22,698 nt of DNA from a candidate division TM6 bacterium UASB124. Lineage in GTDB: Bacteria > Dependentiae > Babeliae > Babeliales > RVW-14. A model generated the notes under the pieces. The model searched no databases, was not told the DNA's origin, and saw only the letters and a list, made by a program, of their open reading frames with translations. Below, in pieces: positions 1-8,228 of this stretch. The stretch lies in NCBI GenBank assembly GCA_001468855.1, contig LDIV01000001.1, positions 391,607-414,304 of the forward strand, in the 5' to 3' direction. Every line of letters begins with the position of its first letter. Position 1 is the first letter of the stretch. Both the position numbers and the translations under genes were made by a program.

Positions 1-233
1 GTTCATATTATCAGGCCAAAGTAGATCGCGAAAAAACATGGTTTGTTGTTGGAACATTCCGAAACGAAGATCATGTTGCATTCGAACGAGCTATTGAAGG
101 TCAAACTGAGATTTTAGAATTTTTTGTTCCATCAGATCAGGAAAACTATTTTCTCATTTTAATTCAACGCCTTAAAGAAATGGGCTACGTTCTCTGGTTC
201 GAGAAAAAAGACAATCGTTTCTATTCTACTTGA
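1..233 (+). CDS. Hypothetical protein, C-terminal 76 residues (5' end outside window)
   Basis: An open frame runs from the window edge (first complete codon at base 3) to a TGA at 231-233. It encodes 76 residues ending in NRFYST. The visible part alternates predicted strands and helices: strand around TWFVVGTF, helix around DHVAFERAIEG, strand around EILEFFVP, helix around FLILIQRLKEMG, and strand around YVLWFEKK. This would suit a small alpha/beta, ferredoxin-like fold. I do not recognise the family and assign no function. Codon use and base composition match the genes that follow, and the frame is clean to the edge, so it is very likely a real gene cut by the window. A 66-base spacer separates it from the next gene on the same strand. 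Confidence 0.7.
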   Translation, partial: SYYQAKVDREKTWFVVGTFRNEDHVAFERAIEGQTEILEFFVPSDQENYFLILIQRLKEMGYVLWFEKKDNRFYST

Positions 234-299
234 TTAAGCAACGTAAAACTTTTTAAAATTTATATATGTTGTTGAGGAATTTTTTGGGGAGGGTTTGTA

Positions 300-1232
300 A
301 TGAAAAAACTTTTTTTATTGATTCCAATTTTATTTATTACTCATGTAAACGCCATACGTTTTTTAGCAAATTCCGATCCGCAGATTGGAGCTCAAGATCA
401 GTCATATAAGCTTGATCAATGCACACAGATGCTTAAGCGTGCTAATCAAACAGGCGATATTGAGGCGATTTTATGGGCCGGAGATCTAACTAATGATGGA
501 ACAAAAGATCAATTTAACACGTGCTTACAATCATGTGTAACACCGTTTGAACAAAATAACATTTCAGTTTTTCTTGGGCACGGAAACCATGATATGATAG
601 GACAATCATGCACAAACATACCAGCGCCGCTTAAATACATTAAGCAAAAGTACGGTAATGTTCACTACATGATTGATTTTCATGGTTTAAAGATTTTGTG
701 CTGTGGCCTTTACCCTGAAGAAAGTTGTTCGGCAACATGTTGGAATCCAATGACCAAAACCTGGCTTGTTAAACAATTAGCAAAAATAGGCACAACAGCA
801 CCGGTGGTAATTTTTTTTCATTATAACCTTGTAGGCGCCTTTAGTGACTGGTGGACAGAACAACAAAAAAATGATTTTTATAATGTAATTCAGGATTATA
901 ACATCAAACTTATTATTACAGGCCATTTGCATTTTACCTATACGCACATATGGAAAGGTATAAAAACAACATGCGTTGGCGGCTATTATTTTGCAGAATG
1001 CAACTGGGATGTCTCTAAAGAGCCTAATGATGAAAGCGCCTTATCAATTACTTTTTTTGATGCCAATGGAACTCAACGTTCCTGGAACGATTTACTAATG
1101 AATGATAAACAAATAAAAACACTATCTAAATGCATTCAGGGAAAAAAAGAATTTAATCTTTCGACAAAAGCAGGTTCCCAAATCCTCAACATATATAAGA
1201 GTATTAATGGACCGATACATTGGAATGAGTAG
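300..1232 (+). CDS. Exported calcineurin-like metallophosphoesterase
   Basis: 310 aa. Residues 1-18 form a signal peptide (Lys-Lys, hydrophobic core, cleavage after VNA). The mature protein carries the ordered metallophosphoesterase motifs: D26-P-Q28, GDLTND at 61-66, GNHD at 95-98, a His at 174 and GHLH at 208-211. These ligate the two metal ions of calcineurin-like phosphatases, nucleotidases and phosphodiesterases. The first motif is D-x-Q rather than the usual D-x-H, a variant found in parts of the superfamily. There are eleven cysteines (for example 75/79, 134/135, 143/147), which suggests disulfides in the periplasm or outside the cell. The start has a strong GGGGAGGG ribosome-binding site. 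The natural substrate cannot be told from sequence; cyclic nucleotides, nucleotides or phospholipid head groups are possible. Confidence 0.88.
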   Translation: MKKLFLLIPILFITHVNAIRFLANSDPQIGAQDQSYKLDQCTQMLKRANQTGDIEAILWAGDLTNDGTKDQFNTCLQSCVTPFEQNNISVFLGHGNHDMIGQSCTNIPAPLKYIKQKYGNVHYMIDFHGLKILCCGLYPEESCSATCWNPMTKTWLVKQLAKIGTTAPVVIFFHYNLVGAFSDWWTEQQKNDFYNVIQDYNIKLIITGHLHFTYTHIWKGIKTTCVGGYYFAECNWDVSKEPNDESALSITFFDANGTQRSWNDLLMNDKQIKTLSKCIQGKKEFNLSTKAGSQILNIYKSINGPIHWNE

Positions 1233-1254
1233 CTTATTTGTTTATTAAATTATA

Positions 1255-1293
1255 GTGGAAACTGTTGTAAAAAAGTTTTACAATGGTTTCCAC
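1255..1293 (+). promoter_or_regulatory. 18-bp inverted repeat / RNA hairpin upstream of the PLP-enzyme gene
   Basis: Left arm 1255-1272 (GTGGAAACTGTTGTAAAA) and right arm 1276-1293 (TTTTACAATGGTTTCCAC) flank a three-base AAG loop. As RNA all 18 positions pair, with two G-U wobbles at 1263/1285 and 1264/1284. No U-tract follows on either strand, so it is not a standard intrinsic terminator. Its core TTGTAAAA-N3-TTTTACAA is also symmetric as DNA and could be an operator. It lies 22 bases after the phosphoesterase stop and 40 bases before the next start codon. It may be a 3' stabiliser, a terminator lacking a U-tract, or a regulatory site for the downstream gene; which one is unknown. Confidence 0.7.
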
Positions 1294-1333
1294 GTAATGT
1301 TTGGACAGTTTGCACAGATGAAAGTGAAAAATT

Positions 1334-2311
1334 ATGGCTATTGGTAATAATAATTATAAAACAATTTTGCAAATGATCGGCAATACACCGCTTATGAAGT
1401 TGGAGTTTGGAACTAAGCCAACTATGCTTGCAAAGCTTGAAATGCTTAATCCTGGTGGAAGTATCAAAGATCGCTGTGCACTTTATATGATTGAAGATGC
1501 TGAACAAAAAGGATTACTCAAACCAGGTGGTACTATTGTTGAAGCTTCTTCTGGAAACCAAGGTATCGCTTTGTCTATGATCGGAAAAATAAAAGGCTAC
1601 CGTGTCATTATCACCGTCCCAGACCGAACAGCGCCTGAAAAAGTTGCCGTCTTACGTGCCTATGGAGCTGAAGTTCATATTTGTCCAAATACTGATTCAC
1701 ATGAAGATCCTCGTAATTATCATACATTGGCAGTACACCTATCTAAAACAATTCCGGGTGCCTACATGCCTAATCAATACTTTAATAAATCAAATCCTCG
1801 TGCACATTACTCAACCACGGGACCTGAAATTTGGGAACAAACAAATGGAATGATTACCCATTTTGTTGCCGGAGCAGGAAGCTGTGGCACCATGTCAGGT
1901 GTTGGCCGTTATTTAAAAGAAAAAAACCCAAACATCAAAATTATTGGCGTTGACGCCGCTACATCCATGTATTCCAGCAAAGAACCTAAAGCTTACAATG
2001 TTGAAGGTCTTGGCATCGATGTTATTAGTGATACCTTTGATCAACAAGCTGTTGATGAAATTATTCCAATTACTGACGATAATGCTTTTGCAATGACCCG
2101 CCGTTTGGCAACAGAGCACGGACTCCTTGTTGGTATCAGCAGTGGTGCAGTTATGCACGTAGCACTTGAATATGCAAAGAAACTTAAACAATCGGATCTC
2201 ATGGTTGTTATTTTTGCCGATTCCGGTCGTAACTATCTGAGCAAGGTATTTGCAACCCCTCAACCAAGTACACAAAAAGAGCAAATCCATGGAGCAACAC
2301 AAGCATCATAA
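1334..2311 (+). CDS. PLP-dependent cysteine synthase / cystathionine beta-synthase family enzyme
   Basis: 325 aa, the usual length of a catalytic fold-type II core without CBS or haem domains. The PLP lysine is K45 in GGSIKDR; the phosphate-binding loop is GAGSCGT at 180-186; the pyridine-nitrogen serine lies in GISSGA near 270. The QYFNKSNPRAHY and VEGLGIDVI segments look more like cystathionine beta-synthase than classical CysK. The family makes cysteine or cystathionine from activated serine. The substrate asparagine loop reads SSGNQG (72-77) where most members have (S/T)SGNTG; such loop changes occur in family members with other substrates, so exact specificity is open. The ribosome-binding site is weak. 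The dapF-like gene starts 20 bases downstream, suggesting co-transcription. Confidence 0.85.
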   Translation: MAIGNNNYKTILQMIGNTPLMKLEFGTKPTMLAKLEMLNPGGSIKDRCALYMIEDAEQKGLLKPGGTIVEASSGNQGIALSMIGKIKGYRVIITVPDRTAPEKVAVLRAYGAEVHICPNTDSHEDPRNYHTLAVHLSKTIPGAYMPNQYFNKSNPRAHYSTTGPEIWEQTNGMITHFVAGAGSCGTMSGVGRYLKEKNPNIKIIGVDAATSMYSSKEPKAYNVEGLGIDVISDTFDQQAVDEIIPITDDNAFAMTRRLATEHGLLVGISSGAVMHVALEYAKKLKQSDLMVVIFADSGRNYLSKVFATPQPSTQKEQIHGATQAS

Positions 2312-2331
2312 TAATAAGTGGTGGCTGATCA

Positions 2332-3231
2332 ATGTCTATTCTAAAAAACTTTATTAAATACCAATCACTTGGAAATGACTTTATTATATTTGACTGGTAT
2401 AAACGCCCTGCATCATACATGGATAATGAGCTACAAAGCACGGCATGGAAACAATTTATTGCACGTATTTGTGATCGTCACTATGGTATTGGAGCAGACA
2501 GCGTTCTAATTATTACCAGTTGCACGCAAGCAGGAATGCCGGCAATGCTTATTTTTAATGCCGACGGTAGTCAAGCAGAAATGTGTTTAAATGGACTGCG
2601 TTGCGTAGCCCATTACCTTTTCAGTACCTACAAATTCCCGGAACATTTCTCTATAAAAATCGGGCCACGCGTCATTGACTGCTTGGTACAACAATGCAAA
2701 AGTCAGCCAGGACTCTACGAAATTATTTCAACGGTTGGCATGATCACCTATGAAGGCAAAAAAAACATTACAATAACCGCCGGCAATTTTGAAGGACATG
2801 TTGTACATATTGGCAATCCGCATTTCATTATTTTTGATAAGACAACACAGGATGCGTTACTGTCATATGGCAAATTAATTGAATCACATGAATCATTCCC
2901 TAACCGAACAAATGTTGAATTTGTATGGAATCCCGAAATGCATACAAATGAACCTCATTTTAACGTGATGGTCTATGAACGTGGCTGTGGTATTACTCTT
3001 GCATGTAGTTCCGGAGCAGCAGCAATAACCGGTTTATTAGCCGAGCAAGGTACGATAACAAAAAATCAAAAAATTACATTACATATGCTTGGGGGCAATG
3101 TATTGTCCTGGATCGATGGCTATGGGAACATTGTATTACAAGCAAGCGCGCAGCAGCTATTTAAAGGTGTTCTTGAAGATTACATTGAAGAATATCGTCA
3201 ACTACAACCACAAAGTTTAACACAAATATAA
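2332..3231 (+). CDS. dapF: Diaminopimelate epimerase family protein (DapF-like)
   Basis: 299 aa. DapF interconverts LL- and meso-diaminopimelate for lysine and peptidoglycan, using two cysteines as base and acid. Family landmarks are present in order: SLGNDF at 12-17, RHYGIGAD at 49-56, NADGSQAEMC with catalytic C85, GNPH at 161-164, FPNRTNVEFV at 189-198, YERGCG at 215-220 and ACSSGA with catalytic C225. Both catalytic cysteines are kept, but the residue after each is changed: CLNG instead of CGNG, and CSSG instead of CGTG/CGSG. Those glycines normally help bind the substrate carboxylates, so specificity may be altered, for example toward another amino acid. A GTGG-type ribosome-binding site precedes the ATG. 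Confidence 0.87.
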   Translation: MSILKNFIKYQSLGNDFIIFDWYKRPASYMDNELQSTAWKQFIARICDRHYGIGADSVLIITSCTQAGMPAMLIFNADGSQAEMCLNGLRCVAHYLFSTYKFPEHFSIKIGPRVIDCLVQQCKSQPGLYEIISTVGMITYEGKKNITITAGNFEGHVVHIGNPHFIIFDKTTQDALLSYGKLIESHESFPNRTNVEFVWNPEMHTNEPHFNVMVYERGCGITLACSSGAAAITGLLAEQGTITKNQKITLHMLGGNVLSWIDGYGNIVLQASAQQLFKGVLEDYIEEYRQLQPQSLTQI

Positions 3232-3384
3232 GTCGTTGATTTTACAACATACAAGTAGTTGAACAAAAGCACTAAAGATAAACTTTTTTACAGACTCTTT
3301 ATATTTTTCTGTAGCCTTGAGTACATTAACATTAAAAGGTGGAAAAAGGCAGGAAGGAGCAAAACACGTGTGGAAGGTAGTTGT

Positions 3385-4296
3385 ATGACACTCAAACAGA
3401 TTCTTATTCCGCTCACTGTGCCAGAAAAAGCACGTGACATTTTTGTCCAAAATTATACCCGGGCAACGGGTGACACCGGTCGAATGTTATTATTTGCCGG
3501 AGATCAAAAAGTTGAACACCTCAATAAAGATTTCTATGGACCAACCATTGCCCCAGAAGCTGCCTACCCACATCATTTGTTTGAAATAGCCAGCAAGGGT
3601 CGCATTGGCGTATTTGCAACACAATTGGGTTTAATTGCACGATACGGAGCCTTCTATCGATCCATTCGGTACATAGTTAAAATGAATGCAAAAACAGATT
3701 TGATGCCAACCAAACAAGCTGATCCTATAAGCCATTGTTGGAATACCGTTCAGCAAGTTATTGATTTAAAAAAACACTCAGGCCTTGAGATTGTTGGCAT
3801 AGGGGTGACTATTTATCTTGGTAGTGAATATGAAACCGAAATGCTTTCAGCTGCAGCAACAATGATTTATGAAGCTCATCAACACGGGCTCATAACTGTT
3901 GTGTGGATGTATCCACGAGGAGCCGCCGTACAACAAGAACGCTCTGCTGAAATTATTGCAGGCGCTGCAGGCGTTGCCGTCTGCCTCGGATCTGACTTTG
4001 TTAAGGTAAATGTACCTGACGCAGCAGATGCAACACAAAGTGCCCAGTTATTACGTCAGGCAACTATTGCTGCTGGCAACACCAAGGTTATTTGTTCCGG
4101 TGGCCCACGTAAAAATGATCATGAGTTTTTGCAAGATGTATACAACCAAATTCATATAGGCGGTGCTGCAGGCGCTGCCGTTGGGAGAAATATTCATCAA
4201 AAAAGAACTCTGGATGCTATTAAATTTTGCAATGCTTTGGCAGCAATCATCATGGATGATGTTGATGTTAAAACAGCAGGGCAACTGTTGAAATAA
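3385..4296 (+). CDS. fbaB: Class I fructose-bisphosphate aldolase, archaeal/DhnA (FbaB) type
   Basis: 303 aa from the chosen start. This Schiff-base TIM-barrel aldolase family (DhnA/FbaB, also DeoC/LacD-like) cleaves fructose 1,6-bisphosphate to the triose phosphates. Visible landmarks are FAGDQKVEH at 38-46, the Schiff-base lysine K207 in DFVKVNVP, CSGGPR at 237-242 and GAAVGRNIHQ at 263-272, the phosphate-binding end of the barrel. The open frame continues 42 codons upstream to 3259, but that stretch looks non-coding and lies before a GGAAGGTAG ribosome-binding site just ahead of the ATG at 3385, so I start there. The 153-base spacer before it holds no gene I can support. Together with tpiA in this window it covers consecutive glycolytic steps. 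Confidence 0.86.
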   Translation: MTLKQILIPLTVPEKARDIFVQNYTRATGDTGRMLLFAGDQKVEHLNKDFYGPTIAPEAAYPHHLFEIASKGRIGVFATQLGLIARYGAFYRSIRYIVKMNAKTDLMPTKQADPISHCWNTVQQVIDLKKHSGLEIVGIGVTIYLGSEYETEMLSAAATMIYEAHQHGLITVVWMYPRGAAVQQERSAEIIAGAAGVAVCLGSDFVKVNVPDAADATQSAQLLRQATIAAGNTKVICSGGPRKNDHEFLQDVYNQIHIGGAAGAAVGRNIHQKRTLDAIKFCNALAAIIMDDVDVKTAGQLLK

Positions 4297-4316
4297 ATAT
4301 TAGACGGGGGGATGTC

Positions 4317-5060
4317 ATGAGGTTTAGAAGATTTCGCGAATATGCGAAATTTCTTAAAAGTCTTTTTAAAATCAATGTCAGACTTTTATGGGGTATGTGG
4401 AAGTTAACATCATTACCACAGCCGGCAATTACTGTTTTTGGCGGAGCACGAATTCCACATGATAGTTTTCACTCGAAAATGGCAACACGGTTAACCAAAA
4501 TGCTTGCCGGCGACGGCTTTTCTATTATTACAGGCGGTGGCCCAGGAATTATGGCAGCCGCCAACCAAGGAGCCATTGAGTATCTAAAAGAATGTAATAT
4601 ACGTGGACAATGCTCCAATCAAGTAATATCAGCAGGTATTGGACTTTTACGACTTAATATTGAAAAAGAAAATCCTTATGTGCAAAAAAACATTCATATG
4701 ACACACTTCTTTTCACGCAAATGGCTTCTCGTACGATATTCTGTAGGATTTGTAATTTTCCCAGGTGGTTACGGAACAATGGACGAGCTTTTTGAAATTA
4801 TAACATTGGTACAATGTAATCGAATGGCAAAAGTTCCTATTGTTCTCATGGATTCAAGTTATTGGCAACCACTAATGGACTGGATCGACCATCGTGCCTT
4901 GGCCTACCAGCTCATTGCACCGGGTGATAAAAATATTTTCTCCATCGTCGATACGGTAGAAGAAGCATATAAAATCATTCATGATGGGTGTAAAGAAAGC
5001 GATCGATCAGTTATTTACAATGGTAACGACAGAATCACTAATGGAACAAATGGAAATTAG
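4317..5060 (+). CDS. LOG family protein (TIGR00730-type nucleoside monophosphate phosphoribohydrolase)
   Basis: 247 aa with a Rossmann-like fold. The diagnostic motifs are GGGPGIMAAANQGA (73-86), the RK pair at 134-135, and PGGYGTMDELFE (149-160), the PGGxGTxxE signature of LOG proteins formerly mislabelled lysine decarboxylases. Characterised members cleave the N-glycosidic bond of nucleoside 5'-monophosphates or activate cytokinin ribotides; in bacteria the role is often nucleotide salvage or housekeeping. The start follows a GGGGGG-rich ribosome-binding site. Roughly 34 N-terminal residues with many Arg/Lys precede the core. The last codons overlap the minus-strand thpR gene by four bases. 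Confidence 0.88.
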   Translation: MRFRRFREYAKFLKSLFKINVRLLWGMWKLTSLPQPAITVFGGARIPHDSFHSKMATRLTKMLAGDGFSIITGGGPGIMAAANQGAIEYLKECNIRGQCSNQVISAGIGLLRLNIEKENPYVQKNIHMTHFFSRKWLLVRYSVGFVIFPGGYGTMDELFEIITLVQCNRMAKVPIVLMDSSYWQPLMDWIDHRALAYQLIAPGDKNIFSIVDTVEEAYKIIHDGCKESDRSVIYNGNDRITNGTNGN

Positions 5061-5617
5061 GGTCTAAGTTTAAACGTAAAAATCGTCGTATAAACAGGAC
5101 CGGTTGTATATAAATGAGATTCAATAAGCTGAATCTCATTAACTAACAAATCAGGAATTTTGGGTTGCGGCAATAGAGCGTGCGGCGGCACAAAATTTGA
5201 GTCACATCGTGCCAATGTTATATGTGGAATCAGCTCTTTTGTGTCCTTCTCAATTAGATGATTATTTGAAACCAGATATTCCTCAATAATTTTTCTAATA
5301 TCTTGAGCAAGATTTTTATAGTCATCACACATCTTATACTCAGCCCAAACCATACGACGAGGATCATGTGGTGGCGCAAATATTATGTGTTTGAATGGTA
5401 ACGTAAACTGTGTATGACTATTGATAATTTCTTGGCATTGATCAATAAGTCCGGAGATTATCAAATCAGGTGTATCGCCCAAAAAATGCAACGTAAGATG
5501 AATATTACTTGCAGGCGTCCAGCAAACACCTGCAAGCGTTAATGAACTAGCATAAAGTTCGAATAAATGTTGTACGGTTTTGGGAATCGGTATGGCAAGA
5601 AACAATCGCTTTGACAT
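5057..5617 (-). CDS. thpR: RNA 2',3'-cyclic phosphodiesterase (2'-5' RNA ligase family, ThpR/LigT)
   Basis: 186 aa, the normal size for the 2H phosphoesterase family. Two HxTL motifs are present: H40-L-T42-L within HLTLHFLGDT, and H132-I-T134-L within PHITLARC. Together they form the active site that hydrolyses 2',3'-cyclic phosphates and can ligate 2'-5' RNA ends in vitro. It is the last gene of the minus-strand run, four bases after the second secretin, so probably translated from the same message. This linkage does not imply a role in secretion. Its TAA stop overlaps the TAG stop of the convergent LOG gene. Confidence 0.9.
   Translation of the reverse strand: MSKRLFLAIPIPKTVQHLFELYASSLTLAGVCWTPASNIHLTLHFLGDTPDLIISGLIDQCQEIINSHTQFTLPFKHIIFAPPHDPRRMVWAEYKMCDDYKNLAQDIRKIIEEYLVSNNHLIEKDTKELIPHITLARCDSNFVPPHALLPQPKIPDLLVNEIQLIESHLYTTGPVYTTIFTFKLRP
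5113..5140. repeat. 11-bp perfect inverted repeat inside the 3' end of thpR
   Basis: AATGAGATTCA (5113-5123) and TGAATCTCATT (5130-5140) are exact reverse complements separated by six bases. The hairpin lies within thpR codons, about 53 bases past the LOG gene stop. No T-tract follows on either strand. It could help end or protect the convergent LOG transcript, or be a coincidence of coding sequence. Confidence 0.55.
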
Positions 5618-5621
5618 GGTT

Positions 5622-8225
5622 TTATCCCGCTATTGGTAATTCTTCTTCATCATCTTCAGATGCAATTGGTACGCCCCCTCCAAATGCATAACGAGCTGCT
5701 TGTTTATGTTTTCGTTCTTCAACAGTCAGACGCCTCTTTTGAACGGCTTCTGAAACTTTAAAATAAGGATCTTCCTGAATATTAACCGACTTCGGCTGCG
5801 ATTTACCATAGGTATAATCATCTATCGGTCTTAAAATACCTTGAGAAAAATCAGCAACTTTTTTCTTAATCGTTTGATGTGTTGGCTTAAAGAACCAACG
5901 TTGAATTGGGTCTTTGTCCGCAACATAGGTGTCATTTTTTACCATGATCTGATATTTTGCATAGTCTAACTTAAGCTGTGTATATTCATCAGGAGCTCCC
6001 TCAAAACGAGGTTTTATAATGCTTGGACGTATAAAGATATAAAGATTAGTCTCGGTCTTTTGTTTCTTCTTCCATTTAAACAATGTACCAAGCAACGGAA
6101 TATCACTTAAAATAGGCGTTTTATAAAGAGATTCCTTGAGGTCACTTCTGGTAAGTCCACCAAGAACAAGTACTTCACCGGCTCCCAACGTTGACTTGGT
6201 TTGCAAGTGTCGCTGTGTTTTCTTAGGTGTTTCTGAATAACCTCCGATGAACTGATCAACCTGCATACTAATAGTCAAATCTATGGTGCCACTCAAATTT
6301 ATATAGGGAGTAATTTCCGCTTTAATAGCAGCCGTGACCTCTTCCCAGTTGACAACCGTTTGCACGTTTTTGGTATCTGCTTTACCGGGAATTTTAAAGG
6401 TAGTCGAGACCGTTACATTACATGGTTGATTGTTATTTGCAATAACATATGGTTGTGCAACAACCTGAGCATTTTCTGTGGTCAAAACCGCTTTAACAAG
6501 AGCCCACATATTATCACCAACAAGCTTGCCATCAACAACCTTGCCTGGGTAGCCTAAGGTCGCGTAGCTTCCAAATTCATTACCAACATACTGTTTTTGT
6601 GCAAGATCGATAAGCGGTGCATTAAGGTTAATTGCTCCTGTCTCTGATGATGTCTCAGGCTCCGATAGATTGTCAAATTCTACATTTACATTTCGAGCAA
6701 GAGGGTTTCCTTTAATACCACGAACTTGAGCACCAAGTGAACGATTTTGAGAATTGGTAACATCGATAATCATTACTTCTATGGCTACTTGCGGTTGTGG
6801 CTTATCAATTTTATCAATAAAACTTTCCAACCGTTTCCAGTCTTCACGGTTACAAGCAATAATCAATCTGTTACCGCCCCCCCGCTTAGTCTTATCATCA
6901 GCAGCAATATCTTGTTCTGCAGAAATAAGAACGTCTTCAAATGCTTTGTAACCACCCTCCATGACAAGCGCCCCCTTCTCCGCAGCAACAGTTCCTTTTG
7001 GCGGTTGAATAATCTGTGAAATGATGGGACCTATTGTTTGAGCTTTTGCATAGCGAAGCTCTTTAATGTGAACCCGCGATTCAGCGGTGTCTATAGGAAC
7101 ATCTATGTACTTATAAATAAAGTCTTTAATTTTATCGATATTCTTTTGAGTACCAAGAAGAATAAGGGCATTCTTTACCGGTTCCGGCAAAATTCGTGTA
7201 CTTGAAGAAAAATAGGTTGATTCTTTTTGCTGAACAGATGTAAAGCGAATAATTCGTTCTTCTTTGTCTTGAGTACCCAAAATATCCTTAAACAATGCTG
7301 CAACGGTATCAGCACCGGCCCATTGAAGAGGAATAACTTCAATAGCTTCTCGTAATCCACCACTATCAAGTTCTTTAATAATTCTGAGTGCGGATTTTAT
7401 ATTGATTGATTGATCCTTGATAATACAAGCATTAAGGTCCTTGTTCTCAAAAATATTTTTCTCATCAATCATGCGTGACAAAATACTCTTAGCTATTTCA
7501 ACCTTAATATTTTTAAGGAAATAGACATAACGAATAACTAAATCATTATCAGGAAGATCTTCTGGAACCATCCCTGTTTCTGATGAATAGGTTGGTAACG
7601 GTTCCTGACCATTATCTTTACTCAAAACAACACGATACAAATTACCAACACGGATTAATGAAAAACCATTCATTTCAAGTAGTGTTAATAAAACATCCCA
7701 TGCCCTGGTCAGCGTCAATGGATTGCGTGTTGTAAGCGTAACCTTAGAATTAGCTAAATCTTTATGCGGAACAACATTTATTTTTTTCTGTTCACCCAAA
7801 TAATTAATAACACTTGCCAAAGAAGCATTCTCAAAATTGAGATATATATTTGCCTCTTCCTTATTATTTGCTTCATCTTTTTTTGAAGAAAAAGCACCTA
7901 TCTCAATTGGTTTATCAGGAGACAGTACCGGCTTAGTTTGTGGAAGCATATCGGTTTTTGAAGATTGTAGGGCAACCGTTGTTGGTATTGGAATTAACGA
8001 TTGAGATTGAGCTACCAGTTGCGTCTGTTGCGGTATTGCCGCAGTAATACTCTGGGTAGCTGCCAGCGGTTGCGCTATTGCGCCTTGGGGTTGCAAAACC
8101 GGTGTCATGGGAGACGTAGCTTGTGTTGATGATATTTGAGACGAAACCATGATGTTTATAACCAAAACAACTATAAAAACATGACTAATGTGTGTAATAA
8201 TACGTTTCATAGTTTCCGTCATCAT
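5622..8225 (-). CDS. Secretin family outer-membrane channel protein (GspD/PilQ-like), second copy
   Basis: 867 aa. Residues 1-36 form a signal sequence, followed by a Gln/Ala/Pro-rich linker (~37-125). Then come an N0/STN-type domain (~127-200, starting IYLNFENAS), an N1-type domain (~228-287), further N domains (~294-475), and the secretin barrel (~477-738) with QVAIEVMIIDV at the start and KTPILSDIPLLGTLF at 702-716. Secretins form the gated outer-membrane channel of type II secretion systems and type IV pili. After the barrel is a C-terminal extension with a DPIQRWFF segment and an EDPY motif that reappears in the other secretin of this operon. The gene begins three bases after the GspM/PilO-like gene. 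Whether it serves as GspD or PilQ cannot be settled. Confidence 0.9.
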   Translation of the reverse strand: MMTETMKRIITHISHVFIVVLVINIMVSSQISSTQATSPMTPVLQPQGAIAQPLAATQSITAAIPQQTQLVAQSQSLIPIPTTVALQSSKTDMLPQTKPVLSPDKPIEIGAFSSKKDEANNKEEANIYLNFENASLASVINYLGEQKKINVVPHKDLANSKVTLTTRNPLTLTRAWDVLLTLLEMNGFSLIRVGNLYRVVLSKDNGQEPLPTYSSETGMVPEDLPDNDLVIRYVYFLKNIKVEIAKSILSRMIDEKNIFENKDLNACIIKDQSINIKSALRIIKELDSGGLREAIEVIPLQWAGADTVAALFKDILGTQDKEERIIRFTSVQQKESTYFSSSTRILPEPVKNALILLGTQKNIDKIKDFIYKYIDVPIDTAESRVHIKELRYAKAQTIGPIISQIIQPPKGTVAAEKGALVMEGGYKAFEDVLISAEQDIAADDKTKRGGGNRLIIACNREDWKRLESFIDKIDKPQPQVAIEVMIIDVTNSQNRSLGAQVRGIKGNPLARNVNVEFDNLSEPETSSETGAINLNAPLIDLAQKQYVGNEFGSYATLGYPGKVVDGKLVGDNMWALVKAVLTTENAQVVAQPYVIANNNQPCNVTVSTTFKIPGKADTKNVQTVVNWEEVTAAIKAEITPYINLSGTIDLTISMQVDQFIGGYSETPKKTQRHLQTKSTLGAGEVLVLGGLTRSDLKESLYKTPILSDIPLLGTLFKWKKKQKTETNLYIFIRPSIIKPRFEGAPDEYTQLKLDYAKYQIMVKNDTYVADKDPIQRWFFKPTHQTIKKKVADFSQGILRPIDDYTYGKSQPKSVNIQEDPYFKVSEAVQKRRLTVEERKHKQAARYAFGGGVPIASEDDEEELPIAG

Positions 8226-8228
8226 TTT

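Noticed and set aside
1913..2302. Long minus-strand open frame inside the CysK/CBS-like gene
   Set aside because: It is a shadow of a strongly conserved plus-strand enzyme and has no recognisable protein features.
3259..3384. Upstream extension of the aldolase reading frame
   Set aside because: The 42 extra residues are not family-like, and a clear ribosome-binding site precedes the ATG at 3385, where a normal-length enzyme begins.
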